Source: Daphnia carinata | Lineage: Eukaryota; Arthropoda; Branchiopoda; Diplostraca; Daphniidae | Assembly (NCBI RefSeq): GCF_022539665.2 | Contig: NC_081334.1 | Coordinates: 2,604,001 to 2,668,000 of the forward strand | Direction: 5' to 3' | DNA length: 64,000 bases | Part shown: positions 44,420 through 58,689 of the stretch, in pieces | Layout of the letters: every line of letters begins with the position of its first letter | Numbering within the stretch: the stretch's first letter is position 1 | Made by a program: the position numbers and the translations under genes | The notes under the pieces: model-generated | Seen by the model: only the letters and a program-made list of their open reading frames with translations | Told to the model about the DNA's origin: nothing | The model's database searches: none

Positions 44420-46141
44420 ATGTTGTACTTGGAAGATTATTTGGAAAGTATGTCAGTGTTTCAAGTGATAATAATGATTAAGGTTGAAATTTAAATATTA
44501 CCACCTCCCTCTTTGTAGTGATAGAGCATTTGCCCCAAGAACTGAGGGATCGATTTACGGAAATGCGCGAAATGGATTTACAAGTTCAAAGTAACAATCG
44601 AATGTGTCGTGATTTTAAGTTTCCTTCAGAAAAATAACTGTTTTCGTTGGGACAGATACTACTGATAGCATTGAGGAGAGAATTCGTGTTTTGTTTAGCA
44701 ATGCTAAGAAGCTGAAAACTCCAGAACGAGATGCAGAATATGAAAACATTCGCAAAGACTACTTTAAAGTGTTGGATGATGCTGGTAATTGTCACAAATA
44801 GTTTGATAATTATTCAGCCTTTTATTACTGTGAGTGATTTGATGACAATCAAGATGAAAAAGTTCAACAAGCCAACCAAATGTATGATTTGGTTGACCGA
44901 TACCTGAGGCGGTTGGACCAGGAACTTCATAAATTTAAAATGGAACTGGAAGCTGACAACAGAGGCATCACAGAAGTATTGGAAAAGCGTAAGTAGTCCA
45001 AGTTTGTTTTTGTTTTCTTTACCTTCTGAGATTGTCATTGTTTTGCACATTACATTAAAATAGGTTCACTTGAACTGGACATGCACAATGGGTCCCATTC
45101 ACAAAAGGAAAATCGTCACGTAACCTCCCATTCACGAGTGGCGGAAAGAGATCGTGAAAGAGACGGAAGGCGCGCAGCTGGGTATGAGACTTACATTTCC
45201 ACAATGCTATAGTATATAGAACATTCTTTAAAACTGAATTTTAATGTGTTCAGGGGAACTCAAATGAATAGACAAAGTAGTGCTGCTAGCCTACCTGCAC
45301 TGGAAAAAACATGGTACGGAGAGACTCCAGCTGCCTCTCAAGCGATTCCTTCTGCAACGTTGGCGGTTACAGCTCCTATTTCGGCTACATTAGGCCACAG
45401 CAGTTCGGGGAACTCTGTTATAGCCGCAGCCGCTGCGCAAGCGATTGCTGCAACACAACAGGTATAATGCTCGCAGGCTTGATTTGGTTGCATTACTTGT
45501 TTAAAAACAAGATTCGACCCCTTTCTAGGTGCAACAAGGTCGACGTAGTGCAAGCATGAAAGCCTCGTACGAAGCTCTGCAGCAATTCACGCAGTCCACT
45601 GATGTGGGTGTTTTGGGAATCACCCCTAATTTGTCTCTCCCATCAGTCGATGCACGTGAAGTGGCGGCTAACGCAACGGCCTTGGTGTCTGCTGGCCACT
45701 CAACAAAGAAACAGAAAAAGTAATAAGTAAATCATTTCTCCGTATGCAACAAAACTCATTAGATTTTTACGCTAGGAAGCGAGAACCAGCCGTTGAATTG
45801 CCTGTGGTTCCAAGTGAACCGATGGAAGTCGCCGCCGAAGAGGCCATGGAAACCGAAGAATGTGTCGAAGGCGAATGGGCCCCAGATCCTAATGAACCCC
45901 GCTACTGTTTGTGCAACCAAGTCAGTTATGGCGACATGGTGGCATGTGACAATCCAGACGTAAGGATGATTTACTGTTCAATCATAACAAAGCGGTTCTT
46001 TATAGCCCGATGACTTTTGTTTGGCAGTGCCCTCTAGAGTGGTTCCATTACGCTTGCGTCGACATAACAGCTCCTCCCAAAGGGAAATGGTATTGCCCTC
46101 GCTGCGCTACGTCAATGAAGCGAAGAGGGAGGAAGCAGTAA
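44420..46141 (+). CDS. ING3: Inhibitor of growth protein 3 (ING3)
   Basis: Nine exons: 44420..44447, 44519..44590, 44656..44784, 44854..44988, 45064..45181, 45254..45461, 45529..45719, 45776..45959 and 46028..46141; 392 residues (human ING3 418). The N-terminal ING domain begins [20 protein letters not shown] and continues [20 protein letters not shown], forming a helical dimerisation bundle. The middle is low-complexity Ala/Ser/Thr. The C-terminal PHD finger has Cys4-His-Cys3 spacing: [35 protein letters not shown]. The ING PHD binds H3K4me3; ING3 recruits the Tip60/NuA4 acetyltransferase complex. The first coding exon is only 28 bases. The KKQKKKR run before the PHD is a probable nuclear localisation signal. 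A poly(A) signal ATTAAA lies at 46204-46209. Confidence 0.93.
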
Positions 46142-48247
46142 GCTATTTGGACTTGTCGGTTGTATGAGACTTTTTTTTTAGTCTTGTATTTGGTATTTGC
46201 TGTATTAAAGAGAATTATGTAGATGTCAATGACGTGCACGGTAATGAAATGTTTGATTGTTCTCAGCTGAGAGTTGGAACCATTTGGGGCGACAAAAGCA
46301 TAATGCGAGAAAGAAAAGGGCCAGTAGGTTCGCTGTGTCGTTCCTTACATTTGGCTTTGCTTTTCGACGTGAAAATCCTAGCCATTCCCTGCTGGTCTTT
46401 GACGTGTTTCCAGCACTCGGGGCTGCTGGACTAGAAGTTTTGGGATCTAGTAAAGCCTAAGAGCAGATTCATTGGTGTACGTGTTTTTTTTTTTTATTTG
46501 AAAATGTTGTATTGATTCATGGATTAATGGAATGCGAGGCCACGTCTATGTACAGCGGCAACAATACAAGAAACGGTCGAGGGGAATAAAACACGGTGCG
46601 AATTCGTCCGAAATCAAATCGAAAGAGAGATAGGTAAAGGAAAGAGAAAGATGCAATAGAAGAGAAGAGGAAATCAGAACAGTTATCAAATAAATTTGGG
46701 AGACATAAAACAACTTATATTAGGTGTTCCTTTTGCTTTGCCGATACACACACACATCAAAGAGGCTTGAAAACCATTGATCGCTTTGTGATCGAACCGA
46801 CTTTGAATTGAAATATACATAAGAGCCTAAATTGGCGAATGGCAGGTAATTGAGATTTTTTCTTTAACGAGGAGGGATGTTGGGTGTAATAAGGTTTAAA
46901 CAGATCATCGTGCCAATGATCGTCCGATTGATTTTCAAAATAAAGCCTATCGTAATCGAAATAAATGAATCTGGATTTCCCCTCCTAAACTCAATAGATT
47001 CTCAACAAAAAAACAAAACAAACTTCTCTTTGTTTCACTGACGATGAGTCACGCAGTGTGGCGCGAAGATGTGTCTAGTTGGTTAAAGGCTTGTTAAGAA
47101 ACATCCTTGGTTAAGGCTTCTTATCGTCTATATGTACAAAGATATATACTAAAAAAAAAAAAAAGAGGGCAACATGTTGGACTGTGAAAAAAAGAAACGG
47201 CAGCGACAGAAAAACATGTGTCCTAACAACCAAATACTGTCGAAGAGCTGCAACACTCGTTTACTTGGAACGAGAATCCAAAGCCCTTATCCCCCCCCCC
47301 CCCCCCACTCAATTTGGAATATAATCCCTTAAGCTAGAAAAATACAAAAACAATAAAAATCAGAAAATTTCGAGACTGAGATTTCGTACCGGCCGGAGTC
47401 GCAATTTAGACAGGACGACAAGGGAACGCTTTTCGATTTGCTTAGGTAATAGAGAAACACAACAATGCCGCCAAGGAGGAACATACTTAGATGAGGAGAT
47501 AATCCAGAAAATCAAAAAAAAAAAGAAAAAAAAAAATTGGAGAAGGAAACGACCGAGCATAGATTACAATCGTTTCTCAAAGCTCTACGAAACACGAAAT
47601 GATTAACAACCGGTCCAAAAAGAAAAAAAACGAAGACGAAAGAAGCAGCACCATAGGGGAACATTCTCGTTAGAAAGGAACCCCGCAAAACACATCCAAA
47701 ACCCGACGAGGAATTGACACAGCAGCAAACTCATTCCTTGAAAATTCTTCGTTGTTTGTGTGTGTGTGTGTGTGTGTTTTAGTTTTTTTTTTTTTTCTTT
47801 ATGTGCCGTGTGCACGTCCGCTATGTGTGTGTGCCCATCAACAAAAAACGTCCGATGGAAGCCGGGTAAATTGCAGACGAAATGTGCTGTGTGTATACGG
47901 TGGTGTTCGTGATTTTTCCTCTTCGTTTTTTTTTTTTTTTTTTTTTTCCTTTTACACGATGGCAGATTTGGTGGGGCGGGAAATGCAGAGAGAAAAAAAG
48001 GGGGGGGGGGAAGAGACATAAAAAAATAGCAATCGGACTCGAACGAGACGAAACAAAACAACAGTTGTTTTTTGTTTTTGTTTTTTAGCCGAAAAACAAA
48101 ACAAAACAAAACAAAAACAAAATATGCTGTGCTCACGAGAAGGGCGTTATCACAGATGTACAAACTGTACTCGCCTCGGTGCGGGTTTTTCGGCCTACAA
48201 AGAGGTCGATGCTGCCAACCAAAGCTCAAACGCTTTATTAAAATTTT

Positions 48248-48293
<46 letters not shown>

Positions 48294-48964
48294 TAAGTAT
48301 TGCGTTGACGTTGTATTGTTTACAACTGTACGATATTTAATAATAACGATAGTAATATTAATAATAAAGAGGAATAACGATAGAAAGGGAATTTAAAGAG
48401 CTGGACCTCGGATGTCGTTTCAAAAGTGACCAACAAACGATAATTGATAATCTTTATGACGATTAAAGTAAATTGGAATCGACCAATAAACAGACAAGAG
48501 GATTTCGAAAAGAGCGGGCGACGAAACGAACGAATGACCAAGGAAAAAAAAAAAAAACAACAAAAATTTGATATTGCAATTTGTCTTTGTGAAAATAATT
48601 CTGCAACGTTGAGCCTTTGCCGTTGTGCTGAATATATGCATTCTTTAAATAAGCTTTGATATCGGATGAAGTCAATCATCAAGAATATAACGGGCAAGTG
48701 GAGTGGGGGAAAGCCTTCCGAGGACGGAAGGAGGAGGGACGAGAAAAAGCCAAAAAAAAAATAAATAAATAAAAACCCAAAACCAAAACAAATGCTGTCT
48801 CAAAATGTGCAGCAAATTGAAATTGAATTTGCCTCGCTACCTGTTAAAGTGCTCCGTGTGTGTGTGTGTGTGTGTGTGTGTGATTCGATTACCCCATATA
48901 TAGCATATGAAATAATTTAAAAAGAAGAAGATGAGCTGATGATGGAGGGCGAGGCTGGTCGCGG
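46142..48964. other. ING3 3' end and long 3' UTR region of the sodium channel gene
   Basis: About 2.8 kb non-coding between convergent genes. The side next to the channel stop (48965) is probably its 3' UTR; a minus-strand AATAAA lies at 48234-48239, about 730 bases beyond the stop. Homopolymer and simple repeats are frequent: poly-C near 47291-47306, (GT)n near 47757-47777, T17 near 47930-47947, T44 at 48249-48292, and (GT)n at 48856-48882. ORFs here are low-complexity. Confidence 0.5.
48856..48882. repeat. (GT)n microsatellite
   Basis: Thirteen uninterrupted GT repeats about 80 bases beyond the sodium channel stop codon, within its 3' UTR ((AC)n in the transcript). Confidence 0.8.
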
Positions 48965-51900
48965 TCATACGTCCGTCGACCGCGAACTGATACTGGACGA
49001 GGATCGTGAATGAATCACTACTTTGTGTCCGTTTTTCGTAGCGTATCCGTCACTGTCTATCAGGATGGCCGTTTGTTGGTGTTGCAAGTCACTCGATGCA
49101 CCAGCAACGGCTGAACTAGATGAAGGGTCGTGTGCCCCGGCTTCGCCCGTCCTTCTGCCAGTTTCACTGCCCGCACCGCTACAACCATCGCCGTCAGTGG
49201 AGCCTGATCCTCGCGGTTTATCACGATGTCGTCGCCACGCGTTCTGAATGAGCCGGGCGCAATACTCTTCACGCTGTCGCCACAGGGTAGACGAAACCGG
49301 GTCGTACCCGGGTCGTTCAATGGCCTGGGCCGCTTCGTCGATTTCAACCGGTTCTTCTATCGGGTTGCCTTTGCGGGCGAAAAAGTCGCGCGTCAGTGCG
49401 TCCAGGATATCGACGCAGTACATCAAATCTCCTCGACAGATGGGAATATCCATCGAGACGATTTTGTACTTGTTGGGCTTGTGAATTTGTAATGGCGGTT
49501 CCAGCACGTCCAGGAAATCGGGTAGCTGATCGTAACGAATGTACTGCGTGCCCTCCGGATCGAATTGCTGCCAAATTTCGTAGTACATGTCGTAGTCGTC
49601 GTCTGTTAAACCTTCCTGGACGTCTTCGGTAGCTTGTGAGTAATTCTCCAAAATAACGGCAATGTACATGTTGATGACGATCAAGAAAGAGATGACCAGG
49701 TAGGAGAGCAAATAAGCGATGCCCATCGTGGTGTGACCGCAGTTGCCGGGATCGCCTGTTTCGGGATTGGGCAAATTGCACTCGACCTCGTTGATGATGC
49801 CCTCCAATACACTGTCCCATCCGGCTGACGTCGACATCTGGAAGAGCAAGATCATCGCTTTGCCAAACGTTTCAAAGTTGTAGACTTCGTCGATGCCCGA
49901 CTTGTGCTTGACGTTCATGAAGAACGACATGCCGAAGATGGCGTAAATGAACATGACCAAGAAGAGCAGCAGGCAAATGTTGAACAAGGCCGGCAAAGAC
50001 ATGGCCAAGGCGAATAGTAGTGTCCGGATACCCTTGGCGCCTTTAACGAGACGCAAGACTCGGCCAACTTTGGCTACTCGCACAACACGCAACAATGTCG
50101 GCGACACGAAGTACTTTTCGATCAAGTCGCTCAATACCATACCTGCAAAAAAGCAAAAAAGAAGTTAGTGAACGTCAGCTGTTAAGGCTCGGCTCAGATT
50201 CACTGAGTACCGGAACGTGCTGGCGCGACAGAATTATTATTATTTTTTTTTTTTTTCACGCGCAAGTACGTTCCGGCAATAAGCCAGATTTCAAGTAATC
50301 CAGTCAGTTGAAACGTATCAAAAGACAAAATTGAAAATTTGAGAGAATTGCGAACCCAATATGGACAAAATGACGACGACGAAATCGAACAGATTCCACG
50401 GCTCCTTAAAATAGTAATGGCGAAGAGCGAACACTTTGAGACTGCACTCGGCCGTGAAGATGACGATGAAAAATATGTTGAGGTAGTCCAATATGTTGGA
50501 CAAGATCTGGGCCGGCTTGTACTGATCCAGCGTCATGGTCAACATGTTCAGCCCGATGAACAACATGATAATCATGTCGAACTTTTTATTGGTGACGATT
50601 TGAAAGACGATCGCTTGCGGACGCCACTGTCAATGCGCAATGAATCAAAAGGTTTTTTTTTTATCGATCAAGATGAACGGGGATCACGACTCGTGTTCGT
50701 ACCTGAGGTCTGGGAATGGCTTTGAGTGGCTTTTTCGAGCCCATTTTCTTCATGGCGCTGTAGTATTTCTTCTGATCTTCGGTCATAAACATTTCCAGCG
50801 AGCCACCAGCTTTCTTTTTCTGTTCGTTGAAGTTGTCAATGATGACTCCAATAAAGAGGTTGAGCGTGAAGAACGAGCCGAAGATGATGAAGAACACGAA
50901 ATAGAGGTACATGTAGATATTGACCTCCCTCTTCGGCTGCTCGTCCACCTGTCAAACGGAAACATGTCGGTTTCATAGTTTAGCAAAGATCCAGACGATT
51001 AGAATGGGTGGGGCGTTACGTCTCGAGAATCGGTGGCATCTTTCATAATTTGCATCCAGCCTTTGAATGTGGCAACTTGGAAGAGTGACAAATAAGCTTT
51101 GCCGACGTGGTCGAAATTCATGGGCGAGTTTTCCCAGGTGTAATTGCTGCTCTCTGCCTTCTCTAAACACTGCGTCTTGTTCTTGACGAACTCGACCGAG
51201 ACTACTTCGCCTTCCGAATCAACACACTGTAAACAGAAATGATTGGATTTTAAGGGTACGCATCGCTCGTGTCATCGAATGCAAATTCTTTTCGATTACC
51301 TTGTAATATTTACCGGCGAACATTTGAACTCCCATGATGGCAAAGATGAGCCAAAGAATAAGACAGACCAACAACACATTGAAAATGCTAGGAATGGCCT
51401 GGATGAGCGCGTTGACCACCACCTATGGAGGTCGTTTTGCACACAGGGATATTTAAAAAAAAATTTATATTAGTTCCAATTATCATAAAAGTACATTTTT
51501 TCATCTTCACGTTTCGATTTACTTTCTTGCTTTAGAAAAAAAAAAAATAATAAAATAAAAAATGGGGAACATAACCGAGTTGAAACAGGGAAACTGGCCT
51601 TGCTGTTTATATACAATCAAATGTTGCACTAGCATAAAAAAAAAAAAAAAAAAAAAGAAACATTACAGTGATCTCTCAGAATTTATAACCATTCGATAGA
51701 AAAATAAAGGAATGTATATTGTGGAATAGATAATTAAAAAAAAAAACGGATTCTATGAATTACTTTAAATACGAACGAGAGGTTTGAAATCTTTGCATGC
51801 CCAATTCGTTTGCTTTCCGATTATATTTAACGATACAAAAAAAAACGTGGTTGAAATATCAAACCCAACTAAACGCATGCCTCGACTAGAAAAAAAAAAA

Positions 51901-53509
51901 ATCAATCCCGATTCATGTTTTGAACATATTTACCGTCCTGTTTTTAAGTTTTTAAGTCTCCTTCTTTTTTACGTCATTAGCACAATTTCGAAATGGGAGA
52001 GCTCACTCTTTTGTTTTCATTTGTTCATCTTGCAAGTACCGATGGCCGGTGCTTGTCGTTTTTAATGTTTTAACATTTTTAGTTGTATGCAAAGGTGATC
52101 GATTATCCGTCTCGGGATGATTAGAACGCAAAAACTCGTGAACGACGGAATGTGCAACCGACAACGATCGTCATTTCGCTCAAAAATCTCCGGTGTAAAA
52201 GAATAAAAGTGTTTTTTTTTTTGTTTTTTTAAAGAGGGAAATAGAATTAAAAGAGGGCGCAGTCTCAGAAAATTGAGCAGAATGGGGGATTTAAAATTGT
52301 TGAGGATTGGGATCAAAGAGCAACATGCTTGAAACATTTACGTTTTAGTTTGTTGTTTTGATTCTTATTCGCCACCCGACCAGAGGATCAGACGAAAAAA
52401 AAGCCAAAGGAAACATGAAATAACATTGGAAAGCGTGTCAAGACTTGAACCCGGACAACAGATCAATCATGCCATACATTTCTTGTCCTTCAAAACACTA
52501 CGTTCTACACACCGCGGATTGGGTGTGGCCCCGTTGGCAGGCACGACGATCATGCAATTGAATCGATTGAAGCGCGTTCGCAATGCGCAAGCCGAAAATA
52601 AAAATATAAACGTGATCTTTTCGTTAAAAAAAAAAAAAAAAAAAAAAAAAGACTCAAGTGAACAGAAAAAGAAAGCAAGAAAAAAAATGAAAGATGGGGA
52701 AGTGCTTTACAGTACAAATGCAAGGTGTTGGTTTGATCTTTTTTTTTTTTTTTTTTTTTTGTGTGTGTTTTGGTTTGTTTACCCTCATGCCCTGAAAGCG
52801 AGCCAAAGCCCTCAGCGGTCTCAGCGCTCGCAACGTCCGCATCGTTTTGAACGCTTGAATCTTGCCGCCGCCAAAAAGCGAGGCCACATAATTCACCAAC
52901 GAGACCTGAACACAACACGAACACAATTACCACTCGGATTATGGGATCTTTTACTTTTTTTTGTTTTGTTTTGTTTTTTGTGTCCCTCTTGGCTTTTAAT
53001 TTTTTTTTTTTTTTGTTTGTTGCTGTCGCTTCATTTTGTTGCGGGTTTTCCTTTTTTTTTTTTTTTTTTTCAAAGCAACAAGACATTTTAAGCGTTTGAC
53101 ATCCAGTTGTCAATGTATGCCATCACGACACACATAACTGGATGGCAAAGAGATCAAACTCAAAAAGAAAAAAGGCACACACGCACGGCCACCAACACAC
53201 ATTGAGGAATGGCAATCACGCTCACAAGATATCAAGTGGAAAATGAGAAATGGAATAGATAGATCTACACAAGTCCTATGGCAGACGCTATGTAGACCTA
53301 AGACACATCGTATCCTTACGCTTTCAAATAATCGGTGCGTTCTCTCTTTTTTCTCGGCTAGAACGAGAACCCAGAAAAATCAGAAGCCAAAAAAAAACAA
53401 AAAACAAAAGAACAATGAAATCAAACGGTACGATGGACATGGCCAAAAATTAAAATATAAAAAACAGAAATAAAAAAACAAAACAACAATGGTTAGCGGA
53501 CAGCAGAAG

Positions 53510-53541
<32 letters not shown>

Positions 53542-55516
53542 CACAGCCAACACGCGAAGGCTAGAATAGAGAGAAAAGCGACGGACATTAGACACATTAT
53601 CTTTCTCGCGGACTATAATAAATATGTACGGCTACCGCAAATCAAAAAATCAAAAAAAAAAAAAACATCCATAAAACAGCCGCCTCTGGAAATATGAAAC
53701 ACGGCATCGGTCGGGGGGGGTGGGTGGTGGTAGATGCGCGTAGACGTAGGAATCAAAAGATAGAGAGCGAGAGAGAGAGAGACGGTATCGGAAATGAGGA
53801 GATTTGAAAATTTGGTTGAACGATTTCATTTCAGCCCGATTAGCATTTTGGAAAAGTTCCTACGCGTTTAAGACAATTCTCGAAGACGTTCGCGGGTCGC
53901 TACGTGAAAAAAAACTCGTGTCGCTCAGTTTTGTTTTTGCAACGACTAGGACAACACACGATTAAAAGTACTTAAAAACTTACACGCATGCCCTCCCACC
54001 GCGAAACGGCACGCAACGGTCTGAGTGCCCGCAGTGTGCGCATCGAGCGGAAAGCTGGGATATCGGCCGCCCCGGCCAGAGTAGCCGCCAAGTTGACCAG
54101 CGAGAGCTAATGGAGTCACAAACAAGTTTAATGTGCCGTGGATAATTTTAAAAACAAACAAAAAAACAAAACAAAACATGACGGTCAATGAATGTATGCA
54201 GCATAGATTGGCGGACTTGGTTGTCAAAGGCCTACGACAAAATGTACGTACGAGGCCCATAACGGGGAGGGGTTTTTCAAACGGATTTTGTCTGACTGTC
54301 CGCTGCGCTTTGCACCCGAAAAAAAAAAAAAAAAAAAAAAAAAAACGAAACAAAATGAAAAAAAAAAAAACACGAACAAGCATCACGCAAAACAGAAAGG
54401 AAATGAGGGTTGGGGGGGGAGCAAAGAGGAGGAAATAAAAAAAAATGGCTACATCAAAAAGTCCGCGCGTCACGCCACTGCGCGGAACTAGCTGCCCTTA
54501 AAAACACAACCGATCGATTAGTCACAAGATCAATATCAGCACACAGAGATACGGGGCAAATGCAGACAGACGGGGGAGGCCCTTCTCTTTCCTGTAATGA
54601 AACTTTTATCCTTTTTCGTTTTTAATTAATAAGAAAAAACCTTAACGTTCCAGCCATTAATCCAAACGCCGAGACACGGATGTCTCTCTCTCTTTTTCAC
54701 TGCGTGACGAATGACTTCAAATCATAATTTACGTCGCTCATCTTTTTTTTTTTTTTTTTCTTTTGAAAGGGGGTTCGGCGTGTGCCATCCATTTTGCATT
54801 TAAATATGAGGAAAAAAAAAAAAAAAAAAAAAATTTCATGATGTACCATGACGATGATGAAGTCGAGCCAGCACCAGGCGTTTGTAAAGTAGTTCTTGAA
54901 GCCAAGTGCCAGCCACTTGATGAGCATCTCAATGAAAAAGATGACGGTGAAGATACGGTCCATGTAATAAAGGATGTCCTGTAGGACGGGCCTCTCCGAT
55001 AGGTAAATATCCTCCAGAGCCTTAGGGAAGAGTAGGGATATATAAGTTATTGGATTTGCTGTGACAGACAAGAGACAAAAAAATAATAATATGTTGGACT
55101 CTGGCACACGTTTGTGTTTGTCTTCAATAAATAAATAAATAAATAAATAAAAAAAAAAAATGATGTCCTTACGAGAGCCAAACTGGATAGGAGGATCATG
55201 ATGATGACGGCCGTCTCAAAGTACTTGTTTTCGATGAGCCGGAAGGTCTTGAGTCGGAGCATGGCCCAGCCTTGCCAGAACGGCGACTCGTCATTGCCTT
55301 TGATGATGGGAATCTTCTCGTACCAATGATCCGGGAAGCAAGCGTCCGGGTATTGCGGATCTTCTTCGCTGTCCACGCGAGCCGCTATTTTCGGGATAGC
55401 CTTCTCCTCTTCGCCATCCGTCCCATCTTCGTGTCCGTCTCCAAACGACCGACCTTCTTCATCGACCTCTTCCGGCCCGTCACCTTTAAAGCTCTCACCG
55501 TCGACATCATCTGCGT

Positions 55517-55604
<88 letters not shown>

Positions 55605-56771
55605 CCGTAAGCTACCCTTATGACTGTCATCCCTCGTTATCCGGTGGCAATGGCTCCCATAAGATTGGTAACTGTCAACAAAACAAAATAAAAAAAAAAA
55701 ACAAACAAACAAACATAAGAAAACAAGAGCATTTTGCAAGAGCATCCTTGGATTGCGCGTCACACACCTGATAGTGTCATCGTCTTTGACGGTTTTACGG
55801 CAGTCAATGTCGAGGACGAGCTCGTCGGGCCGTTTCTTCGTGCTATTCATTCCGATGATGCAACCCGAAGCGTTGTTGGGCGTCTTCTTGTTTTTCAATT
55901 TACTCATCGATTCATCTGCAAATAAAAATGAAAAAAAAAAAACAGAAAGTTTATTAGTTAACTTGTTCATTTTAGATCTTTAAAGGGTTGAATGGGGATT
56001 TGAAGAGCTTTAGGGAAAGGTGATCAAGGGATTGAATGAGTGTCTGTCGGAATGCGGAATACCGCGCATGACGCTGTCTACGGCGTCGTAGCACTGTAGT
56101 TCGACGGGCGTCGGCGCTGTGCCGTCGTTGCTGCCGCTATTGTTAGCCATCTTAGCCGCACCGGTATTGTTCATCTCCACATCCGTCTCGCGGTTGGACA
56201 TGTCTGCACCAGCCGAAGGAGTTTTCGAGAAACGCCGAGTACACAAGAAACAATCACGCAAGAGAGAGAGAGAGAGAGAAAAAAAAAAGGAGAGAACAAA
56301 CAATAAGCAAAGACCCTTTTTTATCGCCTGATTTCAGAAACAAATTTCAAAAGCTCAGATATTTTTTTCTACCAATGACGGCTAATTTAGAAATTCTCGT
56401 CTAAAACGTAAAAAGGGAAGGGACACGGGCGTCGGGCAAAAACAAAAATACGTACAAACGACTACTGCAATGTCGAACGAGTGAAAAGAAATGGCCGTGC
56501 TAATCAAACCAGATACCATACAATTCAAGCTTTCACCATGCCTGACGCAAACTTAATACGAATAAAAAAAAAAAAATTACCCAAACGCAAATGAAAAAGA
56601 ATCAATTCATCAAACGTTATGTAAGCAAAAGTGCGATGACAAAACTTAAGGTTAAAAAAAAAAAAAAAAAAAAAAAATGAGTTGGATCCCACGAAAATGA
56701 AGGGCCATCAAGTAGTTTACTACATTTTCGGGAGGATTGAATTAAGTTCAAAGAAAAACAAAATGGCTGAT

Positions 56772-56802
<31 letters not shown>

Positions 56803-57322
56803 GAAAACACTTAAACAACAAAAGCTTAACACCAAGTGTAGGTAATGGCCGAAAGAGACCCAAATTGAACTACTGCAATAGCCTGGCATTAAAATGGGGA
56901 TTTTAATTGAATATAAGTAAAAATTCATGACCACTGGTACGTTTAAATGTGATTTTCAAAACAAATCATAAACAAAAAAAAAATAATAAATAAATAAAAT
57001 TTGAGGGAGGGATAAATACATTTATGAAAGTGTAATTAAAAATTAATTACGCCACTACGACTACGGGAACTACAGTTTTGAAAAAAAAAAAAAAAAAGGG
57101 GGGGGGGGGCTCAATCGTGATAGCTATTCTCGTCCACCATCGAGTGTCTACACATCAAAAAGAGAAAAACCAATTCAAACGGAAGATATAATCAAGAGGA
57201 CTAAGAAGAGGGTGAAAAGCTCCGACTAGGAGAAGAAAAAAAAAAAATATTTCAATGACACTAGTTTTCTATGCACTACGATATACATCTACTATGCGTG
57301 TACGTTATGTTGCACATTTACT

Positions 57323-57366
<44 letters not shown>

Positions 57367-58318
57367 GATAATATTTTTTTGTTTTTGTTTTAAAAGAAAT
57401 ATGAGATGGAATACATACACTTGTAGAATGGCCTGAGTTTCATGTACGTTATATCCCGGAACGCTGCATTTTGTTTGTTTTTTTTTAGGATTATTTTTGT
57501 TTTTTTTATTTGTTTTTGTTGTTGTAAAAATGGCGCCCCCAAAAAGACAAGATGGAGAAGAGAGAAAAAAAAACAAGAGATAGAAAAAAAGAGAAAAAAC
57601 GGTGAAGTAAGAGAAGAGAAAAATAAAATAGTTGCAACAGCAGCAGATGAAACTCAACAAATGTAAACAAGTCGATTGAGGCTGCTACGTAGAACTAAGA
57701 TTGATTCGTTTTCCTTCAAAACTCAAATCACTTGCTCACTTCATAACTTCGTTGTTGATTGATGTTGGCGTGAAAAAAGAAAAAAAAGAGACTGAATCAA
57801 GGAGCTAGCGAAAGAGAGACGGAGCCAAATTCGAATGAGTTCTATCATCAAACCCTCAAGTTCGATGCCATTCTCAATTCGCTTTGTTACGTTTCTTTTC
57901 ATTTCCCTTCGGTTTCGTTTTTTGTTCCTTCCAATGTCTCGCCCTTTTTTTCATTGGCTGTTTGTGGACCGGTCCGTTCATTTTTTTTTTTTTGTGTGTG
58001 TGTGTGTATGTGTGTGTCTGGAAATGTTGTTAAGGAAATTGAATCGAGGCAAGTCCCCCCTCTCCCCGGAAGCGTGTCAAATCTTTGTAATGGAACGAGC
58101 ATCGAACGTTTTTTTTTTCTTTTGACAAATCATTATGATAAAGGCAGTAACCGAATAGAGAGCGTGCGGACGGATCGCACACGAGTCTCAATCCGGCGAT
58201 ATCCGGATCCGACCGCTCGGTCAAACGTTTGTTAGTTTTCCTCCCGTTCAGTCCGATTTTTTTTTTTTTTTTTCAAGACAACAACAACCAACAGAATGAC
58301 AATCAAATTCGGCAAAAA

Positions 58319-58354
<36 letters not shown>

Positions 58355-58407
58355 AAGGCCATAACACATGATGAGTGTGTCGCCTAAAGTCGATATGTCC
58401 TTTTTTT

Positions 58408-58438
<31 letters not shown>

Positions 58439-58658
58439 CGAATGACACTTTAATCAACTCGGCTCGTGACGTCAAACTCGTCCAATTGTCATTTAAAGCC
58501 CTGACGTTTTGATCGCATTCGACGACTGTGACTTTCATTAACTCGGGAACAGTCAAAAATACCCCGCGCTAACGTACGAAATTTTTAATAAGCAATTCAT
58601 CTCTTTTGCAATACGAGCCGAGTTGAGAACGAGCCAAATGAGTTTGAGAACACACACC

Positions 58659-58689
<31 letters not shown>

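Noticed and set aside
55517-55771. Poly-proline or poly-glycine ORFs across the G tract
   Set aside because: They come from the homopolymer; the flanking GT and AG sites and para similarity show the tract is intronic.
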